DNA of 6,547 nucleotides, from the NCBI GenBank assembly GCA_963582255.1, contig CAUZRD010000123.1:1-6547 (forward strand). Direction: 5' to 3'. The stretch comes from CAUZRD01 sp963582255. Its GTDB lineage: Bacteria > Pseudomonadota > Alphaproteobacteria > Rhizobiales > TMED25. Below, piece by piece: positions 1-5,064 of the stretch; the first letter of the stretch is position 1, and each line of letters starts with the position of its first letter. A program made the position numbers and the translations under genes. A model generated the notes under the pieces. That model did not search any database. It saw only the letters and a program-made list of their open reading frames with translations, and was not told the DNA's origin.

Positions 1-132
1 GCGAGCCGCGCAATTGCCCGCGATCAGTTGCCAGAGGACCTGGTCGGGCCGACTGGGTTTTTCCTGTCGGATCACGCTGGATTTGTCACGGGGCAATCCC
101 TGGGTGTCGATGGTGGCGGAGTAATTCACTAA
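1..132 (+). CDS. Short-chain dehydrogenase/reductase, C-terminal end (partial)
   Basis: Frame 1 is open from the first base to a TAA at 130-132 and gives 43 residues; the start lies upstream of the window. The fragment has the usual C-terminal pattern of classical NAD(P)-dependent SDR enzymes: a 'PEDLVG' helix start, then 'FLSDHAGFVTGQSLGVDGGG'-like residues that close the Rossmann core. In this family the FVTGQ...VDGG segment packs beside the cofactor and substrate pocket. The catalytic Ser-Tyr-Lys region is not in view, so substrate and cofactor preference cannot be judged. The gene is followed after 24 nt by the tautomerase-family gene in the same direction, so it is probably the upstream member of the same catabolic operon, oxidising or reducing an alcohol or ketone intermediate (inference). 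Confidence 0.88.
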   Translation, partial: ASRAIARDQLPEDLVGPTGFFLSDHAGFVTGQSLGVDGGGVIH

Positions 133-156
133 TATTTACTAATAGGAGAACGCCAA

Positions 157-351
157 ATGGCAGTAGTTTCGATCACCATTATCGAAGGCCGGGATCGCAA
201 GACGAAGAACCGACTTATCGCAAAGTTAACCGAGGCCGTTATTGAAACCCTCGATGCCAAACCCGGCCAGGTTCGGGTAATCATCAACGAGGTTGGCGAC
301 GGGGACTATGCGGTTGGCGGAAAGCCGATTTTCCTCGAACAACACGACTGA
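157..351 (+). CDS. 4-oxalocrotonate tautomerase-family protein with Ala in place of Pro1
   Basis: This 64-residue protein has the size and motif layout of the small 4-oxalocrotonate tautomerase (4-OT) family, which forms hexamers of short beta-alpha-beta subunits in the cytoplasm and isomerises unsaturated keto acids. Visible landmarks, numbered with Met as 1, are the 'ITIIEGR' strand with Arg12 (Arg11 of mature 4-OT), Arg40 in 'VRVIINEV' (Arg39), Tyr51 at the Phe50 position, and a 'GG' at 54-55. The residue after Met is Ala, encoded by GCA, whereas the family's general base is an N-terminal Pro. Ribosome-binding sequence AGGAG at 144-148 sits 8 nt before the ATG and supports this start. The protein may have reduced or altered chemistry based on a primary amine, or a structural role. 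Family assignment is firm; tautomerase activity is doubtful. Confidence 0.88.
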   Translation: MAVVSITIIEGRDRKTKNRLIAKLTEAVIETLDAKPGQVRVIINEVGDGDYAVGGKPIFLEQHD

Positions 352-445
352 TCACCGATAAATGTATTGCAATGTCTCATTAGTGGGATAAAGTGTCAGA
401 TAGCGGGACAAGAGAATCCCCAACACTGCTATTGGGAGTAATTCA
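352..445. promoter_or_regulatory. Intergenic region with two candidate operator palindromes
   Basis: This 94-nt gap holds two palindromic sites. TGTCTCATTAGTGGGATA (373-390) is symmetric at most positions if G-T pairs are allowed, and TGTCAGATAGCGGGACA (394-410) has TGTC/GACA arms. The two resemble each other (TGTC...AT.AG..GGGA.A) and their centres are about 20.5 bp apart, so a dimeric regulator could bind both on one face of the DNA. A weak promoter can be drawn as TTGCAA (367-372), a 16-bp spacer and TAAAGT (389-394), which would place the start point inside the second palindrome. The regulator is not in the window. The arrangement is visible in the sequence; its use as an operator is inference. 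Confidence 0.45.
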
Positions 446-1117
446 ATGCCGCATAAGGTGAAAATTCCAAACTATGTAATCGAACGGATCATGGCCAAAC
501 GCGGGAAATTATCGGTTTTTGACACGTTCGATGCCGCAAAGACGGCCTTCCTTGTGATCGACATGCAGAATTTTTATGTCACCGAAGTGGATACGGCAGT
601 TTCGATTGTACCAAACGTCAACAAAATTGCCGCGGCCTGTCGTACAAAAGGCGTGCAGGTGTTTTGGGTGATCATGCGCTGCGCCGAAAAAGAAGGCGCG
701 CCAAGCCAGTGGGCGCTGTATCACGACTATTTCTTTACCAAGGCCAAAGGCCAGAACCATTTGACCAAACTTAGCCCCGGCAACGCGGGTTATGAAATCT
801 ATCCAGATCTTGAGGTGAAAGATGAAGATCGCGTGGTCACAAAGAATCGTTTCTCGCCCTTCATCATAGGCGCGTCAGACCTGCACGACATACTGCAGGG
901 CATGGGTATTGAGAACCTGATCGTCGCTGGCACTGCCACAAATATGTGCAGCGAGTCCGCCGCGCGAGATGCGATGATGTTGGACTATAAGGTGGTCATG
1001 GTCGAGGACGCCAATGCCGCCAGATATGATGACGATCACCTAGCGGGATTAACCTCGTTTTACCAATCTTTTGGGGATGTGAAATCCACAGAAGACACCA
1101 TTGCTATGATCAAGTAA
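446..1117 (+). CDS. Isochorismatase-family cysteine hydrolase
   Basis: The 223-residue protein belongs to the isochorismatase-like hydrolases, cytoplasmic enzymes that mostly cleave amide or ureido bonds through a cysteine nucleophile. The triad is visible: Asp39 in 'FLVIDMQNFY', Lys133 in 'VVTKNRFSPF', and Cys168 in 'GTATNMCSESAARDA'. The Ala164-Thr165 pair stands where the family's cis-peptide forms the oxyanion hole. Length is normal, with a roughly 30-residue basic N-terminal extension ahead of the first strand. Ribosome-binding sequence GGGAG (434-438) lies 7 nt before the ATG. The family includes nicotinamidase, N-carbamoylsarcosine amidase, RutB and maleamate amidase; I cannot choose among them. 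Its place beside a CoA-ester hydratase and an oxidoreductase suggests hydrolysis of an amide-bearing catabolic intermediate rather than siderophore synthesis, since no isochorismate synthase or NRPS genes are present. Confidence 0.9.
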   Translation: MPHKVKIPNYVIERIMAKRGKLSVFDTFDAAKTAFLVIDMQNFYVTEVDTAVSIVPNVNKIAAACRTKGVQVFWVIMRCAEKEGAPSQWALYHDYFFTKAKGQNHLTKLSPGNAGYEIYPDLEVKDEDRVVTKNRFSPFIIGASDLHDILQGMGIENLIVAGTATNMCSESAARDAMMLDYKVVMVEDANAARYDDDHLAGLTSFYQSFGDVKSTEDTIAMIK

Positions 1118-1118
1118 T

Positions 1119-1919
1119 TTGGTGACTGGGCACACCCAAATCGCTGTTTCGGTGGAAGGTGGAGCTGGACTTATTTGCTTTGCCAGGCCCAAGGTGCGTA
1201 ATGCGTTGACCGATACGATGTTGGCAGAAACTCGCACGCAGATGGAAACCTGGGAGGTTGATCACGCCATCGTGGCCATTGTTTTAACCGGCGACGACAA
1301 GGCGTTTTGCGCAGGCGGTGATGTCAAAGGCACGGTGGCCAGTGAGATGGGGCCATTTGACAAATACCGCCATCGATACACGCAAGCGGAATGGCATAAT
1401 TTCATGCGCTTTCTATCCAATTTTACCAAGCCAGTGATTGCGGCAGTTGAAGGTTATACTCTCGGTGGTGGGCTGGAAATTGCGCTGAGGTGTGATTTTG
1501 TAGTTGGGTCAGAAACCGCAGTTTTTGGTTTGACCGAAGCGAAATTTGGGCTTTTCCCCATTCTTGGTGGGGCTTGGTCATTGACCCAGGCCATCGGTGA
1601 CAGAATGGCCAAAGAGCTGGCCTTCACTGGGCGCAGGTTCACGGCGGCCAGAGCTATGGATTTAGGTATACTCAATCATATAACCCCGGCGGGCAAAGCT
1701 GTCGCAAAAGCTGTCGAGATTGTGGGTGAAATCGAAACCAGTGCACCGTTGTCAGTCATGGTGCTGAAACAAGCGATTAACCGTGCACCCTCGCAGACAT
1801 TTGATGAGGCCTTAAACGCCGGCGGAGATCTCTCGGCGCTTTTGATGTTCTCAGAAGATCGCCGTGAAGGTCTTGCAGCATTCTTGGAAAAACGCAAACC
1901 GGAGTTCAAAGGTCAATGA
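1119..1919 (+). CDS. Enoyl-CoA hydratase/isomerase family protein
   Basis: This 266-residue protein is a crotonase-fold enzyme. The pattern 'RPKVRNALT' near residues 23-31 and 'AFCAGGD' at 62-68 mark the CoA-binding and first oxyanion-hole region; 'GGGLEIALRCD' (116-126) supplies the second. Glu120 and Glu140 match the two catalytic glutamates of enoyl-CoA hydratase (Glu144 and Glu164 of the rat enzyme), so hydration of an enoyl-CoA, or a related lyase reaction, is chemically plausible. The usual 'GAGGTQRL' stretch reads 'ILGGAWSLTQ', which marks a divergent subgroup. The start is TTG at 1119 or GTG at 1122: an in-frame TGA at 1107-1109 rules out anything upstream, and no clear ribosome-binding site is present. 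Only one base separates it from the hydrolase stop codon, so translational coupling is likely. Its own stop overlaps the next gene by four bases. Confidence 0.9.
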   Translation: MVTGHTQIAVSVEGGAGLICFARPKVRNALTDTMLAETRTQMETWEVDHAIVAIVLTGDDKAFCAGGDVKGTVASEMGPFDKYRHRYTQAEWHNFMRFLSNFTKPVIAAVEGYTLGGGLEIALRCDFVVGSETAVFGLTEAKFGLFPILGGAWSLTQAIGDRMAKELAFTGRRFTAARAMDLGILNHITPAGKAVAKAVEIVGEIETSAPLSVMVLKQAINRAPSQTFDEALNAGGDLSALLMFSEDRREGLAAFLEKRKPEFKGQ

Positions 1920-3490
1920 CGCGCAAGTACGATGCAATTGTCGTTGGAAGCGGACATAACGGGTTGACCTGTGGTGCCTATCTTGCGCGCGCGGGCAAAA
2001 ATATTTTGGTATTGGAACAAAAACCCTATGTGGGCGGGGCGAGTGTCACGGAAGAATTTTCTCCTGGTTTCCGTGCTTCGACTTATTCCTTCATCATGGG
2101 GCATCTCCACCCCAAAGTGATTGACGAGTTGGAGTTGAAGCGGTTTGGGTTGGAATATTATCCGCAACCAAACGTTTTTAATCCGACTGAAAACGACGGG
2201 ATCATTTTTTCCCAGGACCCAGTCAAAACCCAACAGCAAATTGCCCGCTTCTCGAAAAGCGACGCCGAGAACTACCCAAAATTTTTTGAGCGTTTGCAGT
2301 CGACCATCGAAATTCTTCGAATGTTGCAGATGGAAACGCCGATAAATCCGTTTCGCAAGGACCTGGTTGGCCTGCTGAAATCGGCGCGTTTCGCGTGGAA
2401 ACTTCGAAATTCGGAAAATGAGGTGTATAACCTTCTGCGCACGCTTTCGATGAGCGCGCATGATTATGTAAGCCAGTGGTTTGAAAACGATTTGGTCAAG
2501 GCCAAGTTTATGTTCTGGGCGACAATCGGTGGAAATGTCGGGCCCTACTCGCCAGGGACTGCGTTCTATCTTGTGACCCATTTGATTGGTCAGACCGGCA
2601 TGAGCTTTGCCAAAGGTGGCATGGGGTCAATCGCGGAAGCTCTAAAAAAATCCGGCGAAGCCCACGGCATGGAAGTGCAATGCGATGCCTGGGTTGAAGA
2701 AATTCTGGTTCGAGACGGTCGAACTTATGGCGTTCGCTTACGGTCGGGCGAAAAAATCCACGCAACACGTGTGATATCCAACGTCAATGTAAAACGCACT
2801 TTCCTTGATATGGTGGAGGAATCCCACTTGCCCAAGAACTTCGTTGATGATGTCAAAGGGTTCCGCAGCCGTGGGATGGGCTTCAAACTGCTTTGCGCGG
2901 TCGATAAACTGCCGCAATACAGGGGATTTAGCAAGGAAAAGACTGGTACCGAATATCCTGCTTATGCCCATATCTGCCCGACGCCAGAGTTTCTGGAACG
3001 CGCCTTTCATGACGCCAAATTTGGTTGGTACTCATCGGAACCATTCCTTAGCCCCAATGTTCCAAGCTACACCGATCCGACCCTTGCGCCCAAGGGTAAG
3101 CATGTTGTTGCGTTTCAAGGCGGTGTGACGCCTTACAAGTTGAAAAATTCGGATTGGGACCAGGAAGGACCGCAACTAGTGAAAAACGCATTCGACGTGA
3201 TGGACAGGTTCGCGCCAGGTTTTTCCGAAAGTGTTCTTGACTACAAACTGATCACACCGCGCGATATTGAGGCCGATATCAACTTGCCAGGCGGCAACTC
3301 GCAGCATGGTGAATTGGCGCTAGACCAGATTTTCTTCATGCGCCCAGTACCACGTTATGCGGATTATCGCTCGCCAGTGAAATACCTTTACCAGTGTGGG
3401 GCATCGACCCATCCTGGCGGTGCGGTTTCGGCCATTCCAGGGCACAATGCGGCCCGGGAAATCCTGGCTGATTGGCGATGGAGGAAGTAA
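1916..3490 (+). CDS. FAD-dependent oxidoreductase, phytoene desaturase/PYROXD2-like
   Basis: The 524-residue protein opens with an FAD-binding Rossmann motif: 'VVGSGHNG' with glycines 11, 13 and 16, Glu34 for the ribose hydroxyls, and Gly40-Gly41 in 'YVGGAS'. A central 'GGMGSIAEAL' (234-243) and the C-terminal run at 490-524, with 'GASTHPGGAVSAIPGHNAA', complete the FAD contacts typical of the CrtI/PYROXD2 group of amine-oxidase-like flavoproteins. Related bacterial proteins are often annotated as phytoene desaturases, but no other carotenoid genes (crtB, crtE) are present, so that role is unlikely. Oxidation or desaturation of a C-C or C-N bond in the same catabolic route is the better guess. 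The start ATG overlaps the hydratase stop as ATGA (1916-1919); AAAGG or GGAG just upstream can serve as ribosome-binding site. It is the last gene of the enzyme cluster. Confidence 0.88.
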   Translation: MTRKYDAIVVGSGHNGLTCGAYLARAGKNILVLEQKPYVGGASVTEEFSPGFRASTYSFIMGHLHPKVIDELELKRFGLEYYPQPNVFNPTENDGIIFSQDPVKTQQQIARFSKSDAENYPKFFERLQSTIEILRMLQMETPINPFRKDLVGLLKSARFAWKLRNSENEVYNLLRTLSMSAHDYVSQWFENDLVKAKFMFWATIGGNVGPYSPGTAFYLVTHLIGQTGMSFAKGGMGSIAEALKKSGEAHGMEVQCDAWVEEILVRDGRTYGVRLRSGEKIHATRVISNVNVKRTFLDMVEESHLPKNFVDDVKGFRSRGMGFKLLCAVDKLPQYRGFSKEKTGTEYPAYAHICPTPEFLERAFHDAKFGWYSSEPFLSPNVPSYTDPTLAPKGKHVVAFQGGVTPYKLKNSDWDQEGPQLVKNAFDVMDRFAPGFSESVLDYKLITPRDIEADINLPGGNSQHGELALDQIFFMRPVPRYADYRSPVKYLYQCGASTHPGGAVSAIPGHNAAREILADWRWRK

Positions 3491-3518
3491 TTTGTTGACG
3501 CTCGATTGCAGCTCTGTC

Positions 3519-3548
3519 TTGACAAGTCCTCGCATTTGGGATTAGCAT
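3519..3548 (+). promoter_or_regulatory. Candidate sigma-70 promoter of the ABC transporter operon
   Basis: TTGACA at 3519-3524 matches the -35 consensus exactly. TAGCAT at 3543-3548 follows after 18 bp and matches the -10 consensus TATAAT at four of six positions. The start of transcription would fall near 3555, leaving a leader of about 240 nt before the first transporter gene. The -35 is strong and the -10 mediocre, as is usual for regulated promoters. Confidence 0.55.
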
Positions 3549-3550
3549 TA

Positions 3551-3566
3551 GTGAATACGTATGCAC
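3551..3566. promoter_or_regulatory. Palindromic candidate operator at the predicted start point
   Basis: GTGAATACGTATGCAC is a 16-bp palindrome with one mismatched pair (A4 against G13). It covers the predicted transcription start of the candidate promoter, a position where a repressor would block initiation or early elongation. The ATACGTAT core is the kind of symmetric site used by GntR- or LacI-type regulators of sugar transporters, but no regulator gene is in view and the family cannot be named from the site. Confidence 0.5.
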
Positions 3567-3584
3567 AACTGGGTTGGAGCGTGG

Positions 3585-3624
3585 CTAAAATTCAGTTATG
3601 TAAAAGAATTTTGGGGTCAAAATT
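3585..3624 (+). promoter_or_regulatory. Mutually exclusive hairpins in the leader
   Basis: CTAAAATTC (3585-3593) pairs with GAATTTTGG (3606-3614) over nine positions with one G-T pair and a 12-nt loop. AATTTTG (3607-3613), part of the same right arm, also pairs perfectly with CAAAATT (3618-3624) around a GGGT loop. The central AATTTTG can join only one hairpin at a time, so the RNA has two alternative folds. The repeats could instead be protein-binding sites on the DNA. The pairing is directly visible; a switching role is inference. Confidence 0.4.
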
Positions 3625-3662
3625 GGCGAAGCTGTCTTGATCTAGATCGCAAAACAAATCTG

Positions 3663-3737
3663 CCACCTTTTTGATACAGAAACAGGTGAGCCAATTGGAG
3701 GGTAACCTCCGTTAAGCTGTCTTATCTGAAAAGGTGG
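3663..3737 (+). ncRNA. Candidate structured leader RNA element with nested extended stem
   Basis: Four nested helices can form in order: CCACCTTTT (3663-3671) with AAAAGGTGG (3729-3737), GATA (3673-3676) with TATC (3723-3726), ACAG (3682-3685) with CTGT (3717-3720), and GGAGG (3697-3701) with CCTCC (3706-3710) closed by a GTAA tetraloop of the GNRA type. That gives 22 base pairs within 75 nt, separated by internal loops, all in the transcribed leader of the ABC operon. It matches no riboswitch class that I recognise. It could be a cis-acting RNA sensor, an mRNA-stability element, or a chance fold. Confidence 0.4.
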
Positions 3738-3751
3738 GGCAAAATCGTTAA

Positions 3752-3769
3752 GGCGGAGAAAAGTCCGCT
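3752..3769 (+). promoter_or_regulatory. Short hairpin just upstream of the ribosome-binding site
   Basis: GCGGA (3753-3757) pairs perfectly with TCCGC (3764-3768) around a GAAAAG loop, with one extra G-T pair outside. It ends 11 nt before the AGGGAG ribosome-binding site at 3781-3786 and leaves that site free, so by itself it would not block initiation. It may be the last element of the structured leader. Confidence 0.4.
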
Positions 3770-3794
3770 GAAACACCAACAGGGAGTGAACACA

Positions 3795-5000
3795 ATGTTC
3801 TTTAAGAAAATATCCGTTGCCGCAGCGGTGTCGGTTCTTGTAGCCGGCTCAGCTTCTGCCGATTGTTCCAACACAGTCTCCGTCAAGACAATTTCCAATG
3901 CGTTTCCGGCCTATGAAACAATGGCCGCGGCCATGGCGGCTTGCGGGAATGTCACGTCGGAACTTGACAAAGACCACCGTCTGAAAATCGTTGATGCGTT
4001 CTCGGCCAATCCGTCGCTTTATTCGATGACCAGCCTGACCAACTCAACCTCGGTGCCGATGATTGATGCTGATCTTTTGAGACCGCTGGACGATCTGGTT
4101 GCGAGTTATGGAGGGGATCTCAACCCGAATCAATTCGTCAAGATCGATGGTAAAATCATGGCCATTGCGGCATTCGCGAACACTCAGCATTTGATGTATC
4201 GCGAAGACATTCTCTCTGATCTTGGTATTGATGTGCCGACCGATTGGGCGGAATACATCGCTGCTGCCGAGAAAATCCAGGCGGCCGGAGTTGTTGATTA
4301 TCCAATCGGTCACTACACAAAGGACGGCTGGAACCTCGCCTTTGTGTTTATAAACCACTTCCTTGGGGAAGGTGGCGATTTCTTCAACGCTGACTGGACA
4401 CCTTCGATCAACAATGAAAAAGGTGTCGCCGTGCTTGCGCGGATGGCCAAACTTGCTACATTAATGGATCCTGAGTATCTGGTTTCAGACAGCACTTTTG
4501 TGACCAAACAGATGCAACAAGGTAAAATCGCAATGGCGAACCTATGGGCATCGCGAGCTGGCGCGGTCAACGACCCCGCTGAATCAACAGTCGCTGGCAA
4601 AATTGTAATGGGGGCAGGTCTGAAAGGATCCGCAACTTTGGCATCAACCATCTGGTGGGACGGCTGGTCCATTGCTAAAAACATCAGCGATGAAGAAGCC
4701 GAAGCCGCAATGAAAATGATCGTCGCCTCGATGGCACAAGATGTAATCGAAGCCCATAATGACGATGCAATTTGGCTGGCACCAGGTTTTGTACCTGGAG
4801 CAGCAGCCCAAGGCGCATTTGCCACTGCTGCAGGCCAGGCGCCCAACTACCCCATGAACAAGTATATCGGTTCAATGCATGGCGCACTTGGCTCCGGTCT
4901 GGCTGCCTTCATGACCGGCGACAAAGATGCCGCTACAACACTGGCTGACATCGAAGCCGCCTATATCACTGACGCGAAAGAAAAGGGTCTTTTAGACTAA
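3795..5000 (+). CDS. ABC transporter solute-binding protein, sugar/polyol type
   Basis: The 401-residue protein is a family-1 extracellular solute-binding protein that delivers a ligand, probably a sugar, polyol or related solute, to the two permeases encoded next. A Sec signal peptide is clear: 'FFKK' followed by a hydrophobic stretch and 'SASA' with predicted cleavage after Ala22, so it works in the periplasm. Family features are 'LTNSTSVPMIDADLLRPLDDLV' split across residues 81-102, 'MYREDILSDLGI', 'PTDWAEYIAAAEKI' and 'WWDGWSIAKN' from Trp287. The mature protein has only two cysteines, Cys24 and Cys50, which may form a disulfide near the N-terminus. I chose the ATG at 3795 rather than an in-frame GTG at 3786 because AGGGAG (3781-3786) lies 8 nt before the ATG and overlaps that GTG. 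The ligand cannot be identified from sequence. Confidence 0.9.
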   Translation: MFFKKISVAAAVSVLVAGSASADCSNTVSVKTISNAFPAYETMAAAMAACGNVTSELDKDHRLKIVDAFSANPSLYSMTSLTNSTSVPMIDADLLRPLDDLVASYGGDLNPNQFVKIDGKIMAIAAFANTQHLMYREDILSDLGIDVPTDWAEYIAAAEKIQAAGVVDYPIGHYTKDGWNLAFVFINHFLGEGGDFFNADWTPSINNEKGVAVLARMAKLATLMDPEYLVSDSTFVTKQMQQGKIAMANLWASRAGAVNDPAESTVAGKIVMGAGLKGSATLASTIWWDGWSIAKNISDEEAEAAMKMIVASMAQDVIEAHNDDAIWLAPGFVPGAAAQGAFATAAGQAPNYPMNKYIGSMHGALGSGLAAFMTGDKDAATTLADIEAAYITDAKEKGLLD

Positions 5001-5018
5001 TTCACGGCGAAAAACCTT

Positions 5019-5040
5019 GGGGCGGCCTTGCGGCCGCCTC
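5019..5040 (+). other. Strong GC-rich intergenic hairpin between binding protein and permease
   Basis: GGGGCGGCC (5019-5027) pairs with GGCCGCCTC (5032-5040) over nine positions, with one G-T pair, around a TTGC loop. The sequence that follows is not T-rich, so a full intrinsic terminator is unlikely. A hairpin at this point in ABC operons usually protects the upstream mRNA from 3' exonucleases or causes partial termination, which makes the binding protein more abundant than the permeases. Confidence 0.65.
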
Positions 5041-5064
5041 ACCCATTAACAGCAGGTTCAAATA

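Larger units (their letters stand above)
3491..3794 (+). other. Non-coding region: promoter and long leader of the ABC operon
   Basis: This 304-nt stretch separates the enzyme cluster from the transporter genes and contains no convincing gene on either strand. It holds a promoter (3519-3548), a palindrome (3551-3566), a set of inverted repeats (3585-3769) and the ribosome-binding site of the solute-binding protein (3781-3786). A 10-bp direct repeat AAGCTGTCTT occurs at 3629-3638 and 3714-3723. I found no hairpin with a T-tract just after the oxidoreductase stop, so transcripts of the upstream cluster may run into this region. Confidence 0.7.

Noticed and set aside
1913..2581. 222-codon open frame on the minus strand
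   Set aside because: It lies wholly opposite the well-supported flavoprotein gene, shows no recognisable domain, and is best explained as a codon-bias shadow.
1916..3490. Carotenoid biosynthesis phytoene desaturase role for the flavoprotein
   Set aside because: Fold similarity exists, but no phytoene synthase or other carotenoid gene is nearby, and the neighbours are catabolic.
3491..3530. Possible intrinsic terminator after the flavoprotein gene
   Set aside because: The only symmetric sequence is the short CTTGACAAG overlapping the -35 element, with no stable stem and no T-tract.
378..3553. 8-mer CATTAGTG shared by the two regulatory regions (378-385 and 3546-3553)
   Set aside because: An 8-bp match between regions of this size is expected by chance fairly often, and the surrounding palindromes do not match each other.
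3639..3648. Perfect 10-bp palindrome GATCTAGATC in the leader
   Set aside because: It is short, has no second copy in the window, and could easily occur by chance; there is not enough evidence for a separate site.
4313..4846. 177-codon open frame on the minus strand
   Set aside because: It is antisense to the solute-binding protein gene, and its Ala/Ser-rich low-complexity translation is typical of a shadow frame.
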